DNA of 64,000 bases from Zhihengliuella sp. ISTPL4 (lineage in GTDB: Bacteria > Actinomycetota > Actinomycetes > Actinomycetales > Microbacteriaceae): contig NZ_CP025422.1 of NCBI RefSeq assembly GCF_002848265.1, positions 496,001 to 560,000 of the forward strand. The letters are read 5' to 3'. The notes beneath the pieces are model-generated. The model had not been told where the DNA came from. It made no database searches and saw nothing but the letters and a program-made list of their open reading frames with translations. The position numbers were made by a program, and so were the translations under genes. Positions 36,994 through 45,304 of this stretch are shown here, in pieces. The first letter of the stretch is position 1, and every line of letters starts with the position of its first letter.

Positions 36994-38061
36994 GTGAGCA
37001 CTCTCGACAGCATCGTGATCGGCGCCGGCCAGGCCGGGCTGTCCGCGTCGTTCCACCTGCGCCGCCGCGGGATCGAGCACGTCGTTCTGGATGCCGATGC
37101 TCGGGCCGGGGGAGCATGGCAGCACCGGTGGGACGCCCTCACGATGCGCGACGTGCACGGGGTCGCCGAGCTCCCGGGAGACGCCGCGCCGCCACGGGAC
37201 GAGCGCCGGGCCAATATCGCGGTGCCGGAGTACTTCGCCGCGTACGAGAAGGCCCACGATCTGCCGGTGCTGCGGCCGGTGCACGTCCGTCGAGTCCACG
37301 ATGACGACGGGGTTCTCGTCGTGCAGGCCGACGAGGGGGAGTGGCGCACCCGCACCCTGGTCAACGCGACCGGGACCTGGACGCAACCCTTCATCCCTCA
37401 CTACCCGGGGATGGAGACGTTCCTCGGGGAGCAGTTCCACACCGTGGACTACCCGGGGCCGGAGCACTTCCTGGGCAAGCGGGTCCTGGTCGTCGGCGGC
37501 GGTGCGTCCGCCGTGCAGTTCCTCGGTGCCCTCGCCCCCCTCACGGAGACGCTGTGGGTCACCCGTCGCCCTCCCGTCTGGCGCGACGACGACTTCACGC
37601 CGGAAGCCGGCGCTGCTGCCGTCGCGCTCGTCGAGAAGCGTGTGGCGGCCGGCCTGCCCCCGGAGAGCGTGGTCAGTGTGACGGGTCTCATGCTGCGCCC
37701 CCAGGAACGGGAAGCGGAGCGTCTCGGGGCGTATGCCGACCGTCGCCCGCTCTTCCAGCGGATCGAGCCCGATGGTGTGCGGTGGGCCGACGGATCGTTC
37801 GAACGCGTGGACGTGATCCTGTGGGCGACGGGGTTCCGACCCGCGATCGGCCACCTCGCTCCGCTTCATCTGCGCAGCGCCGCCGGCGGGATCCAGCTCG
37901 ACCGCGGAGGTCGCGGCACGACGGCGGTGGCGGATCCGCGCGTGCAGCTCGTCGGCTATGGGCCTTCCGCGAGCACGATCGGCGCGAACAGGGCAGGAAG
38001 GGCCGCGGCCGCCGGCGTCGTTCACGCTCTGGCGGAAGCAGGAGCGGCAGTCTCCTCCTGA
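36994..38061 (+). CDS. Flavin-dependent NAD(P)-binding monooxygenase-like oxidoreductase
   Basis: 355 residues. FAD-binding motif GAGQAG (about 10-15), a second dinucleotide-binding motif VVGGGASAVQ (about 166-175), and VNATGTW / ILWATGF between them place it in the flavin-containing monooxygenase/BVMO-like group. The usual FMO fingerprint is only partly present. The start is GTG 36994. The gene is divergent from the tRNA. Substrate unknown. Confidence 0.85.
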   Translation: MSTLDSIVIGAGQAGLSASFHLRRRGIEHVVLDADARAGGAWQHRWDALTMRDVHGVAELPGDAAPPRDERRANIAVPEYFAAYEKAHDLPVLRPVHVRRVHDDDGVLVVQADEGEWRTRTLVNATGTWTQPFIPHYPGMETFLGEQFHTVDYPGPEHFLGKRVLVVGGGASAVQFLGALAPLTETLWVTRRPPVWRDDDFTPEAGAAAVALVEKRVAAGLPPESVVSVTGLMLRPQEREAERLGAYADRRPLFQRIEPDGVRWADGSFERVDVILWATGFRPAIGHLAPLHLRSAAGGIQLDRGGRGTTAVADPRVQLVGYGPSASTIGANRAGRAAAAGVVHALAEAGAAVSS

Positions 38062-38085
38062 CCGGTTCGTCCGTGGGGGTCGCCG

Positions 38086-38895
38086 ATGAATACGCTGGGA
38101 GGCATGCTGCGCATCATCCTGACCGTCGTCTGGCTGCTGCTGTCCGCCTGGCTCGTGGTGTGGGTGGGCGAGGGCTTGTTCGGGGTGAACCAGCGCGAGT
38201 CGATCCTTCCGTTCGCGAGCGACGACGGTCCCGGCGGTCCGATCGTGATCGGCGTCGCCTGGGGCCTGCTCCTCACCTTCGGCGGGTCGATGTCGGGCCT
38301 GGCGCGGCGCAAGAAGGTCCGCGGTCCGGCGCAGATCGGCGTCGGAACCATCGTCGAGATGTCGCGCACCGGCGTGACGGTGAACGATGTGCCCCAGTAC
38401 GACCTCTTCATCCGTGTCAGCCCGAGCGTCGGCGACGACTTCATCGGGCAGCTGCGCATGCTGCTCGATGCCGGCGACGTCGGAGCGCTGCAGGTCGGAC
38501 AGCCCGTCCCCGTCCGCTACAGCGTCGAGGATCCGGACACCGTCGAACTCGCCGATCTCAGTGACCCGAGCGTCCGAGAGGCGATGCTGCAGTGGCGCAT
38601 CGATCGCGGCCTCATCGATCCGTCCCAGGTCCGCGCGCGCACGACGGGGACCCAGGTTCCCGCCTCTGTCGTCGAGGTCCGTCCGACCGGGCGGCGTCGC
38701 GAGGGGCAGAGCGAGCTCGCGCTGAAGGTGCTGGTGGCCCCGGAGGGCGCGGAGCCATGGGAGGCTGACACCACCGTGTTCGTCTACCCGCAGGCCGTCT
38801 CGCGGCTGCAGGTGGGGGCTCCCGTCTGGGCCTTCTATCGGCGGGAGGACCCGCACACCGTCGCCGTCACCATCGAGAAGGAGGCGGGCCGATGA
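38086..38895 (+). CDS. Hypothetical membrane protein
   Basis: 269 residues with two membrane helices (about 8-28 and 50-68), then a soluble part of about 200 residues with two related beta-rich halves (GVGTIVEMSRTGVTVND and ASVVEVRPTGRRREGQ), each resembling the extracellular or cytoplasmic OB-like segments of DUF3592-type proteins. The start could also be ATG 38104. It overlaps the next gene by four bases, so the two membrane proteins may work together. Function unknown. Confidence 0.75.
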   Translation: MNTLGGMLRIILTVVWLLLSAWLVVWVGEGLFGVNQRESILPFASDDGPGGPIVIGVAWGLLLTFGGSMSGLARRKKVRGPAQIGVGTIVEMSRTGVTVNDVPQYDLFIRVSPSVGDDFIGQLRMLLDAGDVGALQVGQPVPVRYSVEDPDTVELADLSDPSVREAMLQWRIDRGLIDPSQVRARTTGTQVPASVVEVRPTGRRREGQSELALKVLVAPEGAEPWEADTTVFVYPQAVSRLQVGAPVWAFYRREDPHTVAVTIEKEAGR

Positions 38896-39419
38896 ACCCC
38901 CTGGACACGCTGATGTGGCTGGTCAACTTCCCTGCCGCGCACGGCTACACGATGGTCTTCATCGCGGCGTTCTCGATCCTCGGGCTGTTCGCGATGTCCG
39001 CGCGAGGCACGGGCGGAGGCGGCTCGCTGCGCGCCGTCCGCGAACGCGAGGGGCTGCTCCCCGCAGAGAGCCGATCCCGCGGCAACGTCGGCGGCACCGT
39101 GGTCCGGGTGATCTTCCGTGTCCTGGCTTTCGTGATGCTCGGCTCTCTCGTGATCGGTATCCTCAGCCTGACCGGGGTGCCCGTCACCCGCGCCTACATC
39201 TTCGAGAACGGCCGTCCGACCACGGGCACCGTCGACGGGGATTGGGTGACGTTCACGGCCGCGGACGGCACCGAGTACACCCTGGAGAGCGATTTCTTCA
39301 CGCCCGCGGTGTACCCGGACCGCGACGTGTGGATCCCCAGCGAGGCACCCGTCGTCGTGCGCTACCTTCCCTCGCACCCGCAGGCGTTCGTCATCGACAG
39401 TTCGCAGACTCCAGGCTGA
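38892..39419 (+). CDS. Hypothetical membrane protein, DUF3592-like
   Basis: 175 residues with two membrane helices (about 17-38 and 74-98) and a C-terminal domain (RPTTGTVDGDWVTFTAADG, then VVVRYLPSHPQAF) resembling small DUF3592 proteins of unknown function. ATG 38892 overlaps the stop of the preceding membrane protein gene. Confidence 0.72.
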   Translation: MNPLDTLMWLVNFPAAHGYTMVFIAAFSILGLFAMSARGTGGGGSLRAVREREGLLPAESRSRGNVGGTVVRVIFRVLAFVMLGSLVIGILSLTGVPVTRAYIFENGRPTTGTVDGDWVTFTAADGTEYTLESDFFTPAVYPDRDVWIPSEAPVVVRYLPSHPQAFVIDSSQTPG

Positions 39420-39447
39420 CGTCCGTGAGGGCGCGTAGGGTGAAGGC

Positions 39448-40104
39448 ATGTCGCGCATCCTCGTCTTCGGCGGCCACGGCCGCATCGCCCTGCTGCTCGC
39501 CCCTCTTCTCGTCGCCCGCGGCCACGAGGTCACGGGGGTGATCCGGAATCCGGACCATGTCTCCGAGGTCGAGGAGGGCGGAGCCATCGCTCTCGTCGCC
39601 GACATCGAGACCATGGACGTGGACGCCCTCGCCGAGATCATCCGCGGACACGACGCCGTCGTGTGGTCCGCGGGCGCCGGTGGGGGGAGCCCCGAGCGCA
39701 CCTACGCGGTCGACCGCGACGCGGCCGAGCGTTCCATGGACGCGGCCGAGCGCGCGGGCGTGCGGCGGTACGTCATGGTGTCCTGGATCGGCTCCACGGC
39801 CGACCACGGCGTTCCGGAAGACGACTCCTTCTTCCCGTACGCGGACGCGAAGTGGGCGGCCGACGAGCACCTCCGCGCCTCCGATCTCGACGGGACGATC
39901 CTCGGCCCCGGCGCGCTCACCTTCGACGACCCGACCGGCCGTATCCGCATCGACCCCGAGGGACGCGGTGAGGTCTCCCGCGCCGACGTGGCGGCCGTCA
40001 TCGTCGCTGCCCTCGAAGACCCGGGCACGATCGGGCGCACGATCCGCTTCGGCAACGGTGACGAGGAGACCTCGGTGCCGATCCCCGAGGCGCTCGCGCG
40101 CTGA
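39448..40104 (+). CDS. NAD(P)-binding protein, atypical SDR (NmrA/YwnB-like)
   Basis: 218 residues with an N-terminal Rossmann motif VFGGHGRIA and later VVWSAGAG, RRYVMVSWIGS and YADAKWAADEHL, as in atypical SDRs related to NAD(P)H-binding epimerases. The position equivalent to YxxxK is Y-A-D-A-K, so a catalytic pair may remain. A TAGGGT hexamer just before the ATG suggests an almost leaderless transcript. Substrate unknown. Confidence 0.85.
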   Translation: MSRILVFGGHGRIALLLAPLLVARGHEVTGVIRNPDHVSEVEEGGAIALVADIETMDVDALAEIIRGHDAVVWSAGAGGGSPERTYAVDRDAAERSMDAAERAGVRRYVMVSWIGSTADHGVPEDDSFFPYADAKWAADEHLRASDLDGTILGPGALTFDDPTGRIRIDPEGRGEVSRADVAAVIVAALEDPGTIGRTIRFGNGDEETSVPIPEALAR

Positions 40105-40109
40105 GGGCG

Positions 40110-41324
40110 ATGGATCGCAGAAGGTACCGGGGACCGTCGCTGCGACGCGGGGGCGCTGCCGCGTTCGTCGTGACCGCCCTCCTCGGCGCGGGCGCTGTCT
40201 CCCCGTCGGCGGCCGCGCCGTCGCCTTCGCCTGCAGACGTGGTGACGGTGCAGGCGGCCGAAACAGATGGTGTGCAAGAGCACGCCGCGGCGCTCGTCGC
40301 CGAGATGAGCACCGCCGAGCAGGCGTCCTCCATCGTCATGGGTCACATCGGCGGGACAGACCCCGCGGCGCTGCGTGCCTACATGGCGTCGGGCCTCGGC
40401 GGCTTCATCCTCATGGGCGGGAATATCCCGTCCACGGAGGTGGAACTCCGAACGCTGACGGATGCCCTGACGGTCGACCCGGCGCTTCCGCCGCTGATCG
40501 CGGTAGATCAGGAAGGTGGCATCGTCTCGCGGCTGCCCTGGGACACGTACCCGGCGTCCTCGACCCTGAAGAACCGCCCGGTCGACGAGACCGCGGCGGC
40601 GTTCGCGGCGCGCGGGGCGCTCGTCGCGCGTGCGGGGATCACGGTCGATTTCGGGACGGTCGCCGACGTCCCCGCCGACCCCGGCTCCTTCATCTTCGGT
40701 CGGGCCCTCGGAACCGATCCGCAGGGTGTCGCCGACCGCACCGCCGCCGCGACGGAGGCGCAGGAGCGGTTCGTCGCCTCGACGCTCAAACACTTCCCCG
40801 GCCACGGCGCGGCTCCGGGCGACTCGCATCACGCGATCCCGACCACGAATGTGTCGAAGGCGGCGTGGGAGCGCGCGGACGGCGTGCCTTTCGCTGCGGG
40901 CATCGAGGCCGGAGCTTCGCTGCTCATGTACGGGCATCTGGCCTACACCGCGGTGGACGCGCGTCCGGCCTCGCTGTCGGCCGAGTGGCATCGCATCGCT
41001 CGGGACGAGCTCGGTTTCGACGGCGTGGCCGTGACCGACGATCTCGGCATGCTGTTGTCCTCCGGGGACCCGGCGTACGCCGACCCGGTCGCGAACGGGG
41101 TCGCGGCGGTGGCCGCCGGCAACGATCTCGTGCTCATGATCGCGGGCTCGGATGCGCAGACCGCGGGCGAGATGGCCGCCGGGATCGCTGCGGCTGTCGA
41201 TGATGGCACGCTCCCCGCCGACCGCGTGGCGGATGCCGCGACGCGCGTGCTCGCCCTGCGCCTGCAGCTCGCGGCCGCGTCGTCGTCGTGGTCCATCTGC
41301 GCGGACTGCGCCGCCGCGGGATGA
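40110..41324 (+). CDS. Secreted glycoside hydrolase family 3 protein (beta-N-acetylhexosaminidase-like)
   Basis: 404 residues with an N-terminal signal peptide (hydrophobic stretch about 15-30, Ala-rich cleavage region). GH3 marks are GGFILMGGN, AVDQEGGIVSRLPW, and KHFPGHG followed by DSHHAIP, which carries the His/Asp dyad used by NagZ-type enzymes. The nucleophile region is VAVTDDLGM. The enzyme probably removes beta-linked N-acetylglucosamine from cell wall fragments outside the membrane; substrate is inferred from family type. No C-terminal domain is present. Confidence 0.88.
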   Translation: MDRRRYRGPSLRRGGAAAFVVTALLGAGAVSPSAAAPSPSPADVVTVQAAETDGVQEHAAALVAEMSTAEQASSIVMGHIGGTDPAALRAYMASGLGGFILMGGNIPSTEVELRTLTDALTVDPALPPLIAVDQEGGIVSRLPWDTYPASSTLKNRPVDETAAAFAARGALVARAGITVDFGTVADVPADPGSFIFGRALGTDPQGVADRTAAATEAQERFVASTLKHFPGHGAAPGDSHHAIPTTNVSKAAWERADGVPFAAGIEAGASLLMYGHLAYTAVDARPASLSAEWHRIARDELGFDGVAVTDDLGMLLSSGDPAYADPVANGVAAVAAGNDLVLMIAGSDAQTAGEMAAGIAAAVDDGTLPADRVADAATRVLALRLQLAAASSSWSICADCAAAG

Positions 41325-41327
41325 CCC

Positions 41328-42191
41328 TCAGGCCGCGGCGAACCCCGCGGGGCCGAGCCAGGCGGTGAGGAGGGCGCGGCGCAGAGCGGTGCCCCGCTCA
41401 GCGAAGCCCCGCTGACGCCGGACGTACTCCGCTTTGCCCCCCGGCGTCTCGATGCGGACCGGCTGGACGTCCCAGGCCGACAGATCGTACGGCGCCGCCT
41501 GCATATCCAGCAGCCGGATGTCCCGCGCGAGCTCGAAGGCATCGAGCAACAGCTCGCCGGGGATCAGCGGTCCGAGCTTCATCGCCCACTTGTAGAGGTC
41601 CATTCCGGCATGCAGGCAACCGGGCTGCTCGACCTGGGGCTGATCGATCCTCGTCAGCGCCGCCCGGTTGCGGGGCACCGCGTCCGGGGTGAAGAACCGA
41701 AAGGCGTCGAAGTGCGTGCATCGGAGGTCGTGCGCCTCGACCACCGCGTCCGTGCCCGCCTGCCCGAGCCGCAGGGGAACGGCATGCCGGTGTTCGTCCG
41801 CGCGATAGACCATCGCCCACTCATGCAGGCCGAAGCAGCCGAACTGTCCGGGTCGCGAGCCGGTGCGGCGCAGCATGAGGGACACGAGGCGGGCGAGCTC
41901 CGGCTTCTCCGCTGCGAAACGTGCGGCATCGGGCACCACGCCGCCGGGCGTGCTGCCGGGCGCGTACCAGCGCCACGTGGTCCGCTCGGGCGCATCCTGC
42001 AGTTCCACCCTTGCCCCGGGGTGCCAGCGGCGGAGGTGCGCGGGCTTGTATGAGTAGTACGTGAAGAGGAAGTCCCACACGGGGTGCTTCTCGCCACGGG
42101 CGATGCGGTCCCGGTGCGCTGCCGTCAGCGCATCGGCGCGCTCCTGATGCGCGCTTTCGCGCCGGAGCCACTCGTCACGCGTGAGGACCAT
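41328..42191 (-). CDS. Conserved protein often labelled 3-methyladenine DNA glycosylase
   Basis: 287 residues, rich in Trp, His and Arg, with conserved-looking stretches HPVWDFLFTYYSYKP, GQFGCFGLHEWAMVYR and QPGCLHAGMDLYKWAMKLGP. Homologues in actinobacterial genomes are commonly labelled 3-methyladenine DNA glycosylase, but I see neither a helix-hairpin-helix nor the AlkA or MPG signatures, so the name is doubtful. It lies four bases from the GH3 gene on the opposite strand and directly downstream of the App1-type phosphatase gene. Confidence 0.7.
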   Translation of the reverse strand: MVLTRDEWLRRESAHQERADALTAAHRDRIARGEKHPVWDFLFTYYSYKPAHLRRWHPGARVELQDAPERTTWRWYAPGSTPGGVVPDAARFAAEKPELARLVSLMLRRTGSRPGQFGCFGLHEWAMVYRADEHRHAVPLRLGQAGTDAVVEAHDLRCTHFDAFRFFTPDAVPRNRAALTRIDQPQVEQPGCLHAGMDLYKWAMKLGPLIPGELLLDAFELARDIRLLDMQAAPYDLSAWDVQPVRIETPGGKAEYVRRQRGFAERGTALRRALLTAWLGPAGFAAA

Positions 42192-42192
42192 G

Positions 42193-43218
42193 TCAGTGCA
42201 GGATGCCGACGTCGCCGAGCTGATCCCGCAGCCCCGCGCCGTCCTCTGCGCTCACCCACGGCACCTCGTCCGCCTCGTGAGATTCCATCTCTGCGCGGCC
42301 ACCGGCGAGCACCGCCTCTGCCGGCAGCAGTCGCCGGATGGCGACGCCGGCGACAGCCTCGGGGTGCTCCTCCTGGAACTGCGTGTAGATGGACTCGTCA
42401 TGCTGGCCGTCGTCGCCGATGAGGAGCCACTTCACATCCGGGAACTCGGTGGCCAGCCGTCGCAGGTTCGTGAGCTTGTGCTCGCGGCCGCTGCGGAACC
42501 AGCGGTCGTGCGTGGGGCCCCAGTCGGTCAGGAGGAGGGAGCCGGCGGGGAACAGATGCCGTCCGAGGAACCGGGACAGGGTGGGGGCGACGTTCCAGGC
42601 TCCGGTGGAGAGGTAGACCATGGGGGCGCCGGGGTGCTGTCGGAGGAGCTGGTCGAGCAGCACCGCCATTCCCGGCACCGGGATGCGTGCGTGCTCGTCG
42701 ACGACGAAGGAGTTCCAGAAGGCGATGAAGGGCCGGGGGAGCGCCGTGACCATGACCGTGTCGTCGACGTCGGAGACGACGCCGAAACGGGTGCTCTCCG
42801 CCACGATGAAGGCGCGGGCCTCGATGGGCTCCTGCCCCTCGACCGTGATCGTGAACGTCTGCCAGCCGGGCTCGAGGTCCGCGCGGATGACGGTGTCGAT
42901 GACGCCCCCACGGTCGGCGACGACCCGGTGCGTGCTGTCGCCGACATGGACGTCGACAGAGGCGAAGCCCACGGGGATCCCGACGAAGCTGCGCCAGCCG
43001 CGGATGCTCGCGGGTTCGCCGTCGCGGTTGCTCCGCTGCGGGGGGACGATGAGCACACGACCGAGGACGCGGACCCAGCCGGGACCGCCGTAGCCGGGGA
43101 AGGGCAGGACGGTGGCGTTCCGCCCGCGGCGGCGCGCTCGTCCCTCGCGCCACACGTGCAGGCGGTGCTCGAGACGGGCGAACCAGTGGATCCTGGGCGC
43201 CGGGGGTGCGGGGGCCAT
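42193..43218 (-). CDS. App1-type phosphatidate phosphatase domain protein (DUF2183)
   Basis: 341 residues. The HAD-like catalytic motif DVDDT (about 150-154) sits in GVVSDVDDTVMVTALP; downstream are VYLSTGAWN, the LLLTDWGP segment and LLIGDDGQHDESIY. These match the catalytic domain of App1, a phosphatidate phosphatase of actin patches in yeast; bacterial members are uncharacterised. The N-terminal 130 residues form a beta-rich domain. No membrane helix is seen. Confidence 0.85.
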   Translation of the reverse strand: MAPAPPAPRIHWFARLEHRLHVWREGRARRRGRNATVLPFPGYGGPGWVRVLGRVLIVPPQRSNRDGEPASIRGWRSFVGIPVGFASVDVHVGDSTHRVVADRGGVIDTVIRADLEPGWQTFTITVEGQEPIEARAFIVAESTRFGVVSDVDDTVMVTALPRPFIAFWNSFVVDEHARIPVPGMAVLLDQLLRQHPGAPMVYLSTGAWNVAPTLSRFLGRHLFPAGSLLLTDWGPTHDRWFRSGREHKLTNLRRLATEFPDVKWLLIGDDGQHDESIYTQFQEEHPEAVAGVAIRRLLPAEAVLAGGRAEMESHEADEVPWVSAEDGAGLRDQLGDVGILH

Positions 43219-43222
43219 TGCC

Positions 43223-43894
43223 TCAGTCTTTCACGTCGGCGTCGGACTCCGCCGCCGGGGCCTCCAGATGACGAGCTTCCAGGCGGTGCAGCAGCCGCTT
43301 GCCCAGATAGGCGAGCACGAGGAACAGGGCGATGACCCCGACGAACAGGTAGCCGGCGAAGTGCACGCGGTCGACGAGTTCGCGGAAGCTGCCGGCGGCG
43401 AGCGAGGTGACGCTCACGTAGGCCGAGGCCCAGATGATGCATGCCGGGGTCGTCCAGGCCAGGAAGCGCCGATACGGGTACTCGCTCATACCGACCGTGA
43501 GGGGGACGAGCGAGTGGAGGACCGGGAGGAAGCGGGAGAGGAAGATGGCGATGCCGCCGCGCCGGGCGAGGTAGTTCTCCGCGCGCACCCAGTTGTGCTC
43601 GCCGATCCGCCGCCCGAGCCAGGAGGCGCGGATGTAGGGACCCAGCCAGCGGCCGAGCCAGAACCCGATGCTCTCGCCGATGAGGGCCCCGACGACCACG
43701 GCCACTCCCATCGCGATGCCCTCCAGGGGAGTGGCGACGCCCATCGAAGCGATGATGACGATGGTGTCGCCCGGGACGATGAGGCCGATGAGGATGCTCG
43801 TCTCCAGCATGACGGCGAGACCTGCGACCAGCGTGCGCGTGACCGGATCGATCGACTGCACGGTGTCGAGGAGCCAGAGCAGGAGGTCGTCCAC
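43223..43894 (-). CDS. DedA family membrane protein
   Basis: 223 residues with about five membrane helices. The conserved loop is present as GLIVPGDTIVIIASMG near residue 45, followed by GESIGFWLGRWLG and, later, RFLPVLHSLVPLTVGMSEYP, which match the DedA/SNARE-associated fold. DedA proteins act in lipid flipping and membrane homeostasis. It is followed on the same strand by the App1-like gene, an interesting link between two lipid-related families. Confidence 0.93.
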   Translation of the reverse strand: MDDLLLWLLDTVQSIDPVTRTLVAGLAVMLETSILIGLIVPGDTIVIIASMGVATPLEGIAMGVAVVVGALIGESIGFWLGRWLGPYIRASWLGRRIGEHNWVRAENYLARRGGIAIFLSRFLPVLHSLVPLTVGMSEYPYRRFLAWTTPACIIWASAYVSVTSLAAGSFRELVDRVHFAGYLFVGVIALFLVLAYLGKRLLHRLEARHLEAPAAESDADVKD

Positions 43895-43935
43895 CTCATG
43901 AGGATACGGGAGCGGCCCGGTCCTAGGCTGGAAAG

Positions 43936-45258
43936 GTGCCCGACCGCCTGAGCCCCCGACCGCTGCCGTCCTGGGTGGCGCCGGAGCGACTGTTCGCGGC
44001 GCTCAGCCAGCAGCACGCCGACGTGTTCTGGCTCGACGCGGGCTCCGACGCGACCGAGGGGTGGAGCTTCCTCGGCATCGGCGACGCGGAGGCGCTTCCC
44101 GAGAAGGTGCGCCTCGACGTCGGCTCCGTCGACGAGGGGCTACCGCCGTTCCGCGGGGGATGGGTCGGCTGGCGCGACTACGAGAGTGGTACGGCCCGCG
44201 CGGGGGCTCCGATCGCCGCGGAGCTCGAGCCGGACGCCCGGACGTGGCTGCGTGTGACCAGGGCCTTGGCCGTCGATCATGCCGCGCGTCAGCTGTGGCT
44301 GCTGGCCCCGGAGGAGGAGACGGACGAGGGGGAGCGCTGGCTGCAGAGTCTCCTGAACGCGTCCATCCCCGACGGGGCGACGCAACGGGCGGCGGAGGAG
44401 AAGCACACCGCCGAGGCCCGGCACACGCCCGACGCGTACGAGGAGCTCATCGATCGCTGCCGTGACCTCATCCGTGCGGGGATCGCTTACCAGCTCTGCC
44501 TCACGACGCGGTTCACCGTGCCCGGAGCGCACGACGCCGTCGCCGTGTACGGACGGCTCCGGGCGGCGACGCCGGCGCACCACGGCGGATTCCTGCGGAT
44601 CGACGGGCGAGCACTCCTCAGTGCCAGCCCCGAGCAGTTCCTTCATGCGAGCGGGGGCATCATCCGGACCCGGCCCATCAAAGGCACCCGTCCGCGCGGA
44701 GCCGACGCGACGACCGATGCGGCGCTCGCCGCAGAGCTCGCCGCGGACCCGAAGGAGCGGGCCGAGAACGTCATGATCGTCGATCTCATGCGCAATGACC
44801 TGTCGCGGGTCTGCGTCCCTGGTTCGATCAGGGTCGAAGGGCTCTGGGTGGTGGAGAGCTACCCGGCGGTGCATCAGCTCGTCAGCACCGTCAGTGGCAG
44901 GGCCGCGGAGGGGACCACGGTCGGAGCGCTGCTGGAGGCGGCGTTCCCCGCCGGGAGCATGACCGGAGCTCCGAAGCTCTCGGCGATGACGCAGCTGCAC
45001 GATCTCGAAGGAGGCCCGCGCGACATCTATGCCGGCTGCTTCGGCTATATCGGCGTGGACGGGGCGCTCGACCTCGCGATGGTCATCCGCAGCATCGTCG
45101 TCGACGCGGGGGCGGCATTCGTCGGCGCCGGCGGCGGGATCACCTGGGGATCGGTGCCCGCGGCCGAGGTCCGCGAGGTGGCGACGAAGGCCCGGGCGCC
45201 CCTCGCGGCACTGGGCGCGGAAATGCCCGCGACCTGGCGTTCCGATATCCTGAACTGA
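43936..45258 (+). CDS. pabB: Aminodeoxychorismate synthase component I
   Basis: 440 residues of the chorismate-utilising family. The catalytic region includes [31 protein letters not shown] and [12 protein letters not shown]. Length and lack of a fused amidotransferase fit PabB (or anthranilate synthase component I) needing a separate PabA. A TAGGCT box six bases before the GTG start suggests a leaderless message. Folate synthesis is the likely role; the class IV aminotransferase at 682 could be its lyase partner, though far away. TrpE is a less likely alternative. Confidence 0.85.
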   Translation: MPDRLSPRPLPSWVAPERLFAALSQQHADVFWLDAGSDATEGWSFLGIGDAEALPEKVRLDVGSVDEGLPPFRGGWVGWRDYESGTARAGAPIAAELEPDARTWLRVTRALAVDHAARQLWLLAPEEETDEGERWLQSLLNASIPDGATQRAAEEKHTAEARHTPDAYEELIDRCRDLIRAGIAYQLCLTTRFTVPGAHDAVAVYGRLRAATPAHHGGFLRIDGRALLSASPEQFLHASGGIIRTRPIKGTRPRGADATTDAALAAELAADPKERAENVMIVDLMRNDLSRVCVPGSIRVEGLWVVESYPAVHQLVSTVSGRAAEGTTVGALLEAAFPAGSMTGAPKLSAMTQLHDLEGGPRDIYAGCFGYIGVDGALDLAMVIRSIVVDAGAAFVGAGGGITWGSVPAAEVREVATKARAPLAALGAEMPATWRSDILN

Positions 45259-45304
45259 TCCCGTTTTTTCCTTCAGATTGGTCGTGCGTTCGTTGTCCGA
45301 GAAC

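Noticed and set aside
45278-45304. Upstream TTG start for leuS
   Set aside because: The nine extra residues do not resemble LeuRS N-termini, and ATG 45305 gives the usual start.
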